The notes under the pieces: model-generated | What the model was told of the DNA's origin: nothing | Databases searched by the model: none | What the model saw: only the letters and a program-made list of their open reading frames with translations | From: Brenneria corticis | GTDB taxonomy: Bacteria > Pseudomonadota > Gammaproteobacteria > Enterobacterales > Enterobacteriaceae | DNA: 64,000 nt | Direction: 5' to 3' | NCBI RefSeq assembly: GCF_003115855.1 | Contig: NZ_KZ819092.1 | Span: forward strand, 15,800 to 79,799 | Made by a program: the position numbers and the translations under genes | Shown: positions 52,105 through 62,000 of the stretch, one piece after another | How the letters are laid out: every line of letters starts with the position of its first letter | How positions within the stretch are numbered: the stretch's first letter is position 1

Positions 52105-53622
52105 GTGTATGAAATTATAATAACCATATTATTACTAGTTATATTTTTTTCTTCTGTAAAGAATAGAAAAATAAAACAAAAGTTTAACTCTGAGCAGAAA
52201 AAACAAGATTTTCTAAACATGATTTTCTTTGCGGCGGAATATAGTCCTGCTTCTATTATGATTGCGGATGAAAATTGTGAAATCGTTTACGTTAATCGGC
52301 AATTTATTACCATGTCCGGCTATATGCTGGACGAAATTATTGGTAAAAAAACGAATATATTAAAATCAGGTATGACTAATGCGGCTGTCTATGAGGATCT
52401 TTGGTCAACCATAAATAAAGGCGATATTTGGAGCGGCGAGTTTGTTAACCGCCGAAAAGATGGACAGTTGTATTGGGAAAAGGCCAATATCGTTAAAATA
52501 TACAATAAAGCAAACAATTCAACTCAATACGTTGGCGTTAAGCTTGATATCACCGAGAGAAAAACACAAGAGCATCATGATAACTCCTATAATCGGGCAT
52601 TAGAGCTTTTATCAAGCGGTGCGCCGTTAAAAGATATTCTCGATGCGATTATCTTTAGCGTGGAAGAAAAAAATCCAGGCCGTATTGTATGTTCGGTATT
52701 GCTGGTTGATAAAGATAAGAAATGCCTGACGTTAGGGTCGGCCCCCAGTTTGCCGGGTTTCTATAAAAACGCGATTCATAACGTCAAGATTGCCGATGGC
52801 GTCGCCTCTTTTGGAACAGCGGCTTATACTGGAAAACGCGTAATAGCGGATGACATCTCTACTCATCCCGACTGGTCTCTCTATAAGGGCCTGGCTTTAT
52901 ACGCAGGTTTGCGCTCATGCTGGTCTGAACCTATTTATGGACAGAACAAAGAGGTATTAGGCGTGCTAAGCGTTTATCACCGAAAAGTATATGTTCCTAA
53001 TGATGAAGAAATTTTTTCTATTGAAAAATCAGCTCAGCTAATCTCTATCGCCATTGAACGATACCGGGCTATTGATTTGCTGCGCCGCAGCGAAGAGCAC
53101 TACCGCCAGTTGGCGCATTATGATTCATTGACGTCGCTGGCGAACGGTTTAACGTTTGCGGAGCAAATGGAGCAGGCGATATTGTTGTCCAAGCAAACCG
53201 GTAGAAAGATTGCGCTGATGTTCCTCGATCTGGATAAATTTAAACAGATAAATGATTCTTTCGGACATGCGGTCGGCGATTTGTTATTAAAAGAGGCGGC
53301 GGTGCGGATGCGTAGTGCGGTAAGAGATTCCGATACGGTATATCGGCGCAGCGGCGATGAGTTTATTATCTTGTTACAAGGTATCAAGGAAGTCGACAAC
53401 ACGCTGTATGTTGCTGATAAGATTCATAATGCTTTAAATGAACCCTTTGATATCGAAGGGAAAAAACTTGATATATCCTGTAGCATCGGCATCGCGCTGT
53501 ATCCGGAGCACGGCACCGATTCCCTGACTCTGGCAATTAATGCTGACTCCGCGATGTATCAGGCAAAAGCGATGGGGCGTAGTCAGACGCAAATTTATCA
53601 TGATTCGAATAACCATCAATAA
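52105..53622 (+). CDS. PAS-GAF-GGDEF protein, diguanylate cyclase with SGDEF motif
   Basis: Predicted membrane-anchored c-di-GMP sensor-synthase, 505 residues from a GTG start 7 nt after AGGAGAG. Domains: one N-terminal membrane helix (about 4-17), PAS (about 35-152, ending DITERK), GAF (about 165-320), GGDEF (about 340-500). The active-site motif is SGDEF (416-420) instead of GGDEF, and the usual N-R of the substrate helix reads LANGLTF, while FLDLDKFKQINDSFGH and the inhibitory I-site RxxD (407-410) are intact. An SGDEF cyclase controlling a type I-secreted adhesin was reported in Pectobacterium atrosepticum, so activity is plausible. Converges on the HlyD gene. Confidence 0.88.
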   Translation: MYEIIITILLLVIFFSSVKNRKIKQKFNSEQKKQDFLNMIFFAAEYSPASIMIADENCEIVYVNRQFITMSGYMLDEIIGKKTNILKSGMTNAAVYEDLWSTINKGDIWSGEFVNRRKDGQLYWEKANIVKIYNKANNSTQYVGVKLDITERKTQEHHDNSYNRALELLSSGAPLKDILDAIIFSVEEKNPGRIVCSVLLVDKDKKCLTLGSAPSLPGFYKNAIHNVKIADGVASFGTAAYTGKRVIADDISTHPDWSLYKGLALYAGLRSCWSEPIYGQNKEVLGVLSVYHRKVYVPNDEEIFSIEKSAQLISIAIERYRAIDLLRRSEEHYRQLAHYDSLTSLANGLTFAEQMEQAILLSKQTGRKIALMFLDLDKFKQINDSFGHAVGDLLLKEAAVRMRSAVRDSDTVYRRSGDEFIILLQGIKEVDNTLYVADKIHNALNEPFDIEGKKLDISCSIGIALYPEHGTDSLTLAINADSAMYQAKAMGRSQTQIYHDSNNHQ

Positions 53623-53647
53623 CGCGATAATGGCCCGGGTGAAATAA

Positions 53648-53676
53648 AATCGCGCTTCGTGCGGAAGCGCGTTTTC
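53648..53676. terminator. Terminator between the cyclase and HlyD-family genes
   Basis: CGCGCTTC/GAAGCGCG 8-bp stem with a five-base loop and a TTTT run on the plus strand, AAAT on the other side; sits between convergent genes. Confidence 0.85.
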
Positions 53677-53679
53677 CAT

Positions 53680-55041
53680 TTATCTTTCCCGCAGCGCTTC
53701 GGCCCGGGCGCGGATGATGGGTTTTAACAGGTAGCTGAGGATCGTTTTCTTGCCGGTCATGATATCAACCGATGCCACCATGCCGGGAATAATAAGCAGC
53801 GGTTTCTCAGCGCTTCCCAGATAGTTTTTATCCGTACGCAAACGGATAATATAAAAACTATTGCCGTCTTTATCCGTCACCGTATCCGGGCTAATTTGCA
53901 CCAGTTGGCCTTTCAGCCCGCCATAGATAGTGTAATCATAAGCGGTGAATTTAATAATGGCTTCCTGACCGGGATGGAGAAAAGCGATATCCTGAGGACG
54001 GATTCTGGTCTCGACCAGCAGGTTGTCATCCAGCGGAACAATCTCCACTAAATCACTTCCCGGCTGAATAACGCCGCCAATGGTATTAACCAGAATTTGC
54101 TGCACAATGCCGCGTACCGGTGAAACCACCAGCGTACGATTGACCCGGTCTTCCAGCGCCTTACCTGTGGCGGTGATTTTGTTCAGGTTAGTCTGGGCTT
54201 CGTTCAACTGCGCCAAGGCCTCGCTTTTATAACGTCCTCTCGTCTCCTGGATCTTGTTCTCGATCTCTTTGATGGCCGATTCAGCTCGGGGAATAGACAG
54301 CGTGACGGAGTCAAGCTGACCTTTGGTTTCCACTTCGGCGCGGCGCAGGCGCAGCACTTCCACTTTGGAAATGGCGCCTGCGGCGATAAGTGGCTCAGAC
54401 ATCCTGATTTCTTGCTGCAACAGATTCAGGCTGTTGCGGAACTGGATCTGTTTGGCTGAGAAATCCCGCAACTCCTGCCGGCGTTGTATCAATTGTTCTT
54501 CCAACCCTGATATCTCATTGTGGAATTGCTGACGTCGGCTGTTATATAGCTCCCGCTCGCCGTTGGCCACTTCCGGCGACAGTTCGGCAATATTGGCCGA
54601 TAATGTTAAATCACGATCGTTAATCTCGGCATTCAGGCGCTCAATCCGCAAAATCAAAGCCAGCCGGTCGGCTTCGGTTTCCCCTACGTTGGAGGCAAAA
54701 CGGGTATCGTCAAGCCGCAGCAGTGGATCGCCGGCCTGAACCACCTGGCCTTCATGGATAAACAGTTCGGTGACAATACCGCCTTCGAGGTTCTGAATCT
54801 TTTGTAACCGCGAGGACGGTATCGCTTTGCCGTCGCCGCGGGTGACTTCGTCTACGTTGGCAAATGCCGCCCATAGGATGAAAAACAGCAAAAAGGCGCC
54901 GATGCTCCATAGCGTGACGCGGATGACCCTGGGGGCGTCTTCCACCATGGCATTACTGACCGCGGGCATGGCCTGAAGGTCGTCGTCGTCGCGTCCGACA
55001 AAATAACGCCTGATGCGTGTAGCATATTCAACGAGACGCAT
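53680..55041 (-). CDS. Type I secretion membrane-fusion protein (HlyD/LapC-like)
   Basis: Periplasmic adaptor that links the inner-membrane ABC exporter to the TolC-like channel. The 453-residue protein has a short cytoplasmic N-terminus, one membrane helix (about 44-62), a biotinyl-lipoyl segment (GGIVTELFIHEGQVVQAGD), a long coiled-coil hairpin (about 120-290) and a C-terminal beta-barrel with VEIVPLDDNLLVE typical of HlyD proteins. It overlaps the upstream ABC gene by 14 bp. Its role is presumably export of the giant adhesin encoded at 59086. Confidence 0.92.
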   Translation of the reverse strand: MRLVEYATRIRRYFVGRDDDDLQAMPAVSNAMVEDAPRVIRVTLWSIGAFLLFFILWAAFANVDEVTRGDGKAIPSSRLQKIQNLEGGIVTELFIHEGQVVQAGDPLLRLDDTRFASNVGETEADRLALILRIERLNAEINDRDLTLSANIAELSPEVANGERELYNSRRQQFHNEISGLEEQLIQRRQELRDFSAKQIQFRNSLNLLQQEIRMSEPLIAAGAISKVEVLRLRRAEVETKGQLDSVTLSIPRAESAIKEIENKIQETRGRYKSEALAQLNEAQTNLNKITATGKALEDRVNRTLVVSPVRGIVQQILVNTIGGVIQPGSDLVEIVPLDDNLLVETRIRPQDIAFLHPGQEAIIKFTAYDYTIYGGLKGQLVQISPDTVTDKDGNSFYIIRLRTDKNYLGSAEKPLLIIPGMVASVDIMTGKKTILSYLLKPIIRARAEALRER

Positions 55042-57214
55042 TGATCTGTCCCTTCTTTAAAGCATCCATCACGATGGCCTTCGGGCCATCGGCAATAATG
55101 CGTCCTTTATCAACAATAACCAAACGATCGACCAGCGCCAGCATGGACGCCCGGTGCGTCACCAGCAACAGCGTCTTATTGGCGACCACGGGCGCCAACG
55201 CATTTTTCAGCCGATCTTCGCTGGTGTTATCCATGGAGCTGGTGGGTTCGTCAAAAATTAGAATCGGCGGATCGAGCAACAGGGCTCTGGCTAGTGCGAC
55301 CGCCTGGCGCTGACCGCCGGATAGCTGCTGGCCGCGTTCACCAACCTGCAGGTTGTAACCATCCGGATGCAGGCGGGCAAATTCATTAACGCCCGCTATT
55401 TCGGCGGCTTGTAGCATAGTTTCATCTTCAACGTAACGGGCCCCGCTGATCAGATTATCGCGCAGTGACCCGCTGAACAGCTGAATGTCCTGTGGGACGT
55501 AGCCGATATTGTGCCGGAGATCGCTGACATCCAACTGACGTACATCCACGCCATCGATAAGAATATTACCGGCATTGGCCTGGTAGAGATTGACGATCAG
55601 TTTCTGCAACGAACTTTTACCCGAGCCGCTGCGCCCGATAATACCGACTTTCTCACCCGCCGCGATGGCGATATTGATCCCCTGCAGAGAGCTGTTTTTC
55701 TGCTCGGGATAATTGAACGTCACATCGCGAAACTCGATGCCGCCGCGAATGCTTTCCCGCTTCAATGGGCGTTCATTATCACTACGCTCCTGCGGCAGCT
55801 GCATCATTTGTTCCGTCGTGTCCATCGTCAGACGGGCTTGCTGGTAACGGGTAACCAGCCCGGAAAGTTGTCCCAGCGGTATCAGCGCCCGGCCATTGAG
55901 CATATAGCAGGCGATCAATCCCCCCATGCTGAGTTTGCCGTTAATTAACAGATATACGCCGACCACAATCATGGCGACGCCGGCGAATTGCTGGATCCAC
56001 TGAGTCAGATTCACCGCCAGCGATGACAGCGTCTTGGCGCGCATTTCCAGCCGGCTGAGGCTGCCAATGGTTTGTTCCCACTGATATTGTCGTTCGCTTT
56101 CCGCGTTGTTGACTTTTATCGCATCAAGACTGCTCAGCGTTTCGATCAGCGTTGCCTGCCGCTCGCTGGCAAGATGCATGGTTTTTTCAATGGTTGCCGT
56201 TAGCGGTTTTTGTAATGCCCAACTGGCCAGTAAAGCGATGGGGTAGGCGAGTATGGAAACCCAGACCAGCGGCCCGCCGATAATCCCGATAACCAGCAGC
56301 AGCAATAATGTGAAGGGAAAATCAATAAGGGTTGTCAGCGTTAATGAAGAAAGAAAGTCCCTGAGTGATTGAAACTCATGGATATTTTGTGCAAAGTTGC
56401 CCACCCGCGCCGGACGGGCTTTCATCGACATGCCGGTGATGCGTTCAAACAATGTGGCTGAAATAATCAGATCGGTTTTTTTGCCGGCGATATCAAGACA
56501 AATGCCGCGCAGCGTTTTCAATATCAAATCAAAGATAAACGCCCCGGTAATACCAATCGCCAACACCCATAAGGTTGCCGTCGCCTGATTGGGAACCACC
56601 CGATCATAGACATTCATAATAAACAGCGGCGTCGCCAGGGCGATGATATTAATCAGCAAGCTGGCGAGCACCGCGTCCATATAAAGAAAGCGCGACAGTT
56701 TGAGCGTATCTTTGAACCAGGATTTGGTGCGGGGGATCAGGTTGTCGGACTGGATATCAAACTGATGGCGGGGTTGGGCGAACATCACCAGCCCCAGATA
56801 GTTCTGCTGCAATGTATGGCGATCGACGGTAATTTCCCCGCCTTCCGTTTCACTGGGCATGATGCGGGCGCTGCCGTCGGCATTCCAGCCCAGTAAAATT
56901 GCCGCACCTCCCTCACGCAATAGCAACATCGCCGGAAGCGACATGGCCGCAATTTTATCCAGCGGGCGCTTAAGCACCCTGCCTTGCAATCCGGCGCGAG
57001 CCGCGGACCTGGGAAGTAATTTCATCGACAGACGCTGGTCGGTAAGGGGTAATCCGGCGGTTAACGTTGCTCGACTGACCGATTTTCCCTGCAAAGAACA
57101 AAGTATCAGCAAACTATCCAGCAAGGGATCGTCATGACGGCTGCGAGGATCGCTATGATCAGGGGCAACCGATTCATCAGGGTTGTTGGTATCGTGAACA
57201 GAGTGCAACTTCAT
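55028..57214 (-). CDS. Type I secretion system permease/ATPase (LapB-like)
   Basis: A 728-residue ABC exporter. The N-terminal 130 residues form a C39-peptidase-like domain without the recognisable catalytic Cys/His arrangement, as in LapB and other adhesin or RTX exporters. A six-helix membrane domain (about 160-460) follows. The ATPase has Walker A GRSGSGKSS (about 525-535), signature LSGGQRQAVALARA (about 630) and Walker B LIFDEPTSSMD. It sits between the TolC-like and HlyD-like genes on one strand, a complete type I system. Confidence 0.94.
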   Translation of the reverse strand: MKLHSVHDTNNPDESVAPDHSDPRSRHDDPLLDSLLILCSLQGKSVSRATLTAGLPLTDQRLSMKLLPRSAARAGLQGRVLKRPLDKIAAMSLPAMLLLREGGAAILLGWNADGSARIMPSETEGGEITVDRHTLQQNYLGLVMFAQPRHQFDIQSDNLIPRTKSWFKDTLKLSRFLYMDAVLASLLINIIALATPLFIMNVYDRVVPNQATATLWVLAIGITGAFIFDLILKTLRGICLDIAGKKTDLIISATLFERITGMSMKARPARVGNFAQNIHEFQSLRDFLSSLTLTTLIDFPFTLLLLLVIGIIGGPLVWVSILAYPIALLASWALQKPLTATIEKTMHLASERQATLIETLSSLDAIKVNNAESERQYQWEQTIGSLSRLEMRAKTLSSLAVNLTQWIQQFAGVAMIVVGVYLLINGKLSMGGLIACYMLNGRALIPLGQLSGLVTRYQQARLTMDTTEQMMQLPQERSDNERPLKRESIRGGIEFRDVTFNYPEQKNSSLQGINIAIAAGEKVGIIGRSGSGKSSLQKLIVNLYQANAGNILIDGVDVRQLDVSDLRHNIGYVPQDIQLFSGSLRDNLISGARYVEDETMLQAAEIAGVNEFARLHPDGYNLQVGERGQQLSGGQRQAVALARALLLDPPILIFDEPTSSMDNTSEDRLKNALAPVVANKTLLLVTHRASMLALVDRLVIVDKGRIIADGPKAIVMDALKKGQINASR

Positions 57215-57348
57215 TTAGCTGGATTTTTCCTTACGCAACGCAATCCCTGCAACTGGTAATAGGTAAATAGGCGGTTTCCCCTATCTGCGAAACGGAGGCG
57301 CCGCCGATATACCAAGCATGGTTTCTCGGTATCGGATAGTCCGATAGA

Positions 57349-58704
57349 TTAATTCAATGCGGGTAATTCTGCGTGAGTCGTCACGTTGGTCAGACTATTA
57401 CCAGCCGTCGGCGCAGGGATTGATAAACTATTTAATAAATCCCCCATGCGTGATTTTATCCGATATCCGCTAAACAGGGCAGTAAATCGAACTTCCTCCA
57501 GGCGGCGCTGTGCGGTAAATAGCTCATTTTCACTATCCAGCAAGTCCAGCAGCGTTCTTTCACCCAGGCTGAACTGTTTCTGGTAAGCGGCGCGCACTCG
57601 CCTGCTGCGGTCCGCATATTCTGCGGCGATAGGCAACTGCTGACGGGCGTTATTTAATGCAGACCATGCCAGCCGCAGCTCTTCATTGAGCAGGCGCAGG
57701 GAGTTATTTCTTATGTCCTGTGCCTCTTTGATTTGATAAGCCTTTGATTCCATATTGGCTTTACCGCTGCCGCCTTCGTACAGATTGTAGCGCATTCTCA
57801 ACATCGCCTGCCATTCGTTGTTGTGACCGCGAGCGCCATCGACGTTGTTATCCATAGTACGCGCCAGCTCAATATTTACCCGTGGATAAAAGGTGGATTT
57901 TGCCGCTTCGTACTGCTGTGTGGTCGCGTCAATGTCGGACTCGGCGGATTTTAACGTCGGATTATTCGCCAGCATGATACGGCGCGCTTCTTCCAGCGAA
58001 ACGGGTAGGGTAATGGTGGCATCGTTCGGAACAGCCAGATTATCCGGCTCCTTACCGACTACGCTATAGTAATTGGTTCGGGCATCATCGAGATTGGTTT
58101 TTTCCGTCAGTACGTTATTACGGGCCTGAGCCAGACGGGCTTCCGCCTGCTCCAGATCGGCAAGGCGCCCGACGCCCTGCTCACTACGCAGCTTTATCTG
58201 ATCGTAGATACGTTCATGGTTGGCAAGATTGGCTTCCGCGAGGCGTACAAATTCCTGGCGCTGTAACACATCAAGGTAAACCTGCACGGCATCCAATGCT
58301 GTGGTTTCGCTGGCGCTCAACACTTTATAGGCTCGGGAATTCACCGTGGCGCGTTGCCGTCCGACCTCGCTGGAAGTGGAAAAACCGTCAAAAACCATCT
58401 GGCTTACGTTGATGCCGGACTCACCGCGACTCAATTCGACACGGTGATTGCCGCTGGCGCGCGTCGAGACGCTGTCCGTTTCTTCACGACCGATACCGGC
58501 ATTTAACGTTACGGAAGGAAGATATCCCCCTTTGGCCGCACGTAAATCATGGTCGGCAGAGAAACGGCTATTAATTGAGGCGCTAACTTCAGGATGGGTG
58601 CTGAGCGAGTGTTTAATTGCATCCTGAATAGTATCTGCGTGAGTGTAATTAGTAAAAACCGTAATGAAAAGTAATGTAGAGAATCTATATTTGTTAGAGG
58701 ACAT
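57349..58704 (-). CDS. TolC family outer-membrane channel (LapE-like)
   Basis: Outer-membrane exit duct of the type I system. The 451-residue precursor has a signal peptide (about 1-23, ending THA) and the two repeated TolC helical modules, beginning TIQDAIKHSLSTHPEV and with ARLAQARNNVL and ERTLLDLLDSENEL. The ATG at 58702-58704 follows AAGGA by 10 nt; a GTG six codons upstream is the alternative. It is first in the secretion operon and divergent from the adhesin. Confidence 0.92.
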   Translation of the reverse strand: MSSNKYRFSTLLFITVFTNYTHADTIQDAIKHSLSTHPEVSASINSRFSADHDLRAAKGGYLPSVTLNAGIGREETDSVSTRASGNHRVELSRGESGINVSQMVFDGFSTSSEVGRQRATVNSRAYKVLSASETTALDAVQVYLDVLQRQEFVRLAEANLANHERIYDQIKLRSEQGVGRLADLEQAEARLAQARNNVLTEKTNLDDARTNYYSVVGKEPDNLAVPNDATITLPVSLEEARRIMLANNPTLKSAESDIDATTQQYEAAKSTFYPRVNIELARTMDNNVDGARGHNNEWQAMLRMRYNLYEGGSGKANMESKAYQIKEAQDIRNNSLRLLNEELRLAWSALNNARQQLPIAAEYADRSRRVRAAYQKQFSLGERTLLDLLDSENELFTAQRRLEEVRFTALFSGYRIKSRMGDLLNSLSIPAPTAGNSLTNVTTHAELPALN

Positions 58705-59085
58705 GGTGTTATTTTCCTTCACAAATGTTGATTTTGTGATTATTCCTATTCCCGTAAAAGATTGTGATATTAATAATTTGCCAGCTAATTTAATAATAAA
58801 TTCATTAATATCAATAAGTTAACTCTTATGCAGAAAAATGAAATCTTCCTGAAATATCTTAATTACTCAAGATGAGTAAAGTTCTGGAAAGAATATTCTG
58901 AATTTTTTATTATATTGGTCATCGAGTCAAGAGATTGACGCATAAGAAAACTGATTTACGGTGACGCCTCAATAATTTATCAGGACGATACACAGCAAGC
59001 TCCACCCGTCAGGATGATGTCGTAATTCTATTACCAAAATTTACAATGGTATAAAAATAACTATAAATATCAAGAGGAAACTATT
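58705..59085. other. 381-bp divergent control region, secretion operon/adhesin
   Basis: A/T-rich and non-coding on both strands. It must carry the promoters for the leftward secretion genes and the rightward adhesin. No consensus sigma-70 promoter or certain regulator site was identified by eye. Confidence 0.5.
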
Positions 59086-62000
59086 TTGAATAGCGTAATC
59101 GGTATCATCAAATTCGTTATTGGTCAGGTTTATGTCATCGCTTTGGATGGCAGCCAGCGGTTATTGGTTGCAGGCGAACGCATCTACAGTGGCGAAGAAG
59201 TGGTTACCGGCGCCAATGGCGCGGTTTCGATAACCTTGCCTGACGGCCGCACGCTGGATTTAGGCCGCGACGCTCGCTGGAGCGATGTCGCTGACGCGAC
59301 TTCTCAGGACAGGGCCGCGGCGGACGATGAGGTCGCTTCCTTACAATCCGCCATTGCCCAAGGTGAAGACCCGACCCAAGTATTGGACCCCACGGCTGCC
59401 GGCAATAGCGATACGGGTGAGGCTGGCGACGGCGGCGGCGGTCATACGGCGGTGGTGTTGGATCTCACCGCGCAGATAGTAGAGGCTAACTCTGGTTACC
59501 CGACGGAGGGACTGGGTGTTGCGTTAGATGCAGTCGATGAGCGCCAAGGCGCTGACGAGTCCGTATCGAGCTTGACAACCACCGTAGGGGATAACGGCGA
59601 TCCGACCTCTGTTATCCTGAGCTCTGATGCCCGCGTGGCCGAAGGCGGAACGTTTACAGTCAGCGCCGCCGTGGGCAGCCCGGTGACGGGAACCCCGTTG
59701 ACTATCACTCTGACCGACGGTTCAACCATTATTATTCCGGTCGGGCAACGTACTGGTTCGGTACAAATCGATACGCGCGCTAATGATGAATACATGCAGG
59801 GCGACGAAAGTATCACTATCGGTATCGGGCCGACGGCGGGCGGCAACTTCGACAATCTGAATACTTCCAGCACCACGACCATCACGGTGGGCGATGTCGT
59901 TGACACTGTTAACGTCACCATTGAAAGCAACGGCGATATCACTGAAGCGCAGGGCGCGGTATTTACCGTCAAAGTGGACCGGGTGCTGGCCGACGATCTG
60001 GTGGTAACGCTGAGCAACGGCGAGCAGGTCACCATCAAGGCCGGCGAGCAGAGCGCGGCCTATAGCCTGCCGGCGCAGGGCGACGATGTGTACGCCGATG
60101 CGGGCAGCGTAACGCTGGGCCTCACCGACGCCAGCGTGGCCGGCAAGGTTTTTGAAGATCTGCAACTGGGCGGTGACGCCACGGTAAATATTACCGATAC
60201 GATAGATACCACCACGCTAACGCTGGGTGATATCACGGTAGCGGAAGGCAGCGATAGCGCTACAGTTAGCGCCACGCTAAGTAATCCTACCGATCGTGCT
60301 TTTACGGTAACGCTAAGTAATGGCGCCACCATTACCTTTGCCGCCGGGGCGACAACCGGTACTTCATCAGCCTTTGCAGTGCAGGGGGATGATGTTTACC
60401 GGGACGGGGAGAGCTACACCCTCCGTGTGACCGATGCGGGCGAGCATAATTTTGAACAACTGATCAGTAATGAGGCCACGGTCAACATTACTGACACGGT
60501 AGATACCACCACACTGACGCTGGGCGATATCACGATAGTGGAAGGCAGCGACAGCGCCACAGTTAGCGCCACACTAAGTAACCCGACTGATCGTGCCTTT
60601 ACGGTCACGTTAAGCAATGGTGCCACTATTACTTTTGCCGCCGGGTCAACAACCGGCACCTCGAGTGCTTTTGTAGTACAGAGCGACGATGTTTATCAAG
60701 ACGGCGAAAGCTACACCATTCGTGTAACGGATGCGGGCGAACATAATTTCGAGCAACTGGATACCAGCGATACGGCAACGGTGACGGTGACCGATACGGT
60801 GGATATGGTCAATGTCACCATTGAGTCCAACGGCGATGTGACCGAAGCCCAGGATGCAGCGTTTACCATCAAGGTGGACCGGGTACTGGCCGATGATCTG
60901 GTGGTCACCCTGAGCAATGGCGACACGGTAACTATTCAGGCGGGTGAGCAGAGCGTGGCCTATACCGTGCCGGCGCAGGGCGACGATGTGTACGCCGATG
61001 CGGGCAGTGTCACCGTGGGTCTCGACAAGGCGGAAGTGGCTGGCAAAACCTTTGAAGATTTACAACTGGGTGCTCCAGCTACGGTGCAGATCAGCGACAC
61101 TACCGATACCACCACACTAACGTTGGGTGATGTGACCGTGGCGGAAGGTAGCGATAGCGCCACCGTCAGCGCCACGCTAAGTAATCCTACTGACCGAGCC
61201 TTTACGGTGACGCTAAGCAATGGCGCGACCATTACCTTTGCGGCCGGAGCGACAACTGGCACTTCATCGACCTTTGCGGTGCAAGGGGATGATGTTTACC
61301 AAGACGGCGAAAGCTACACCATTCGTGTAACGGATGCGGGCGAACATAATTTCGAGCAACTGGATACCAGCGATACGGCAACGGTGACGGTGACCGATAC
61401 AGTGGATACGGTCAATGTCACCATTGAGTCCAACGGCGATGTGACCGAAGCCCAGGATGCAGCGTTTACCATCAAGGTGGACCGGGTACTGGCCGATGAT
61501 CTGGTGGTCACCCTGAGCAATGGCGACACGGTAACTATTCAGGCGGGTGAGCAGAGCGTGGCTTATACCGTGCCGGCGCAGGGCGACGATGTGTACGCCG
61601 ATGCGGGCAGTGTCACCGTGGGTCTCGACAAGGCGGAAGTGGCTGGCAAAACCTTTGAAGATTTACAACTGGGTGCTCCAGTTACGGTGCAGATTAGCGA
61701 CACCACCGATACCACCACACTAACGTTGGGCAATGTGACCGTTGCCGAGGGTAGCGATAGCGCCACCGTCAGCGCCACGCTAAGTAATCCTACTGACCGA
61801 GCCTTTACGGTGACGCTAAGCAATGGCGCGACCATTACCTTTGCGGCCGGAGCGACAACTGGCACTTCATCGACCTTTGCGGTGCAAGGGGATGATGTTT
61901 ACCAAGACGGCGAAAGCTACACCATTCGTGTAACGGATGCGGGCGAACATAATTTCGAGCAACTGGATACCAGCGATACGGCAACAGTGACCGTCACTGA

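Noticed and set aside
58931..58980. Possible class I c-di-GMP riboswitch upstream of the adhesin (GACGCATAAGAAAAC ... GGTGACGCCTCAA).
   Set aside because: The fragments loosely recall the GEMM-I core, but the GNRA loop, its receptor and the second stem could not be found. A covariance-model search (Rfam RF01051) scoring above threshold would reverse this.
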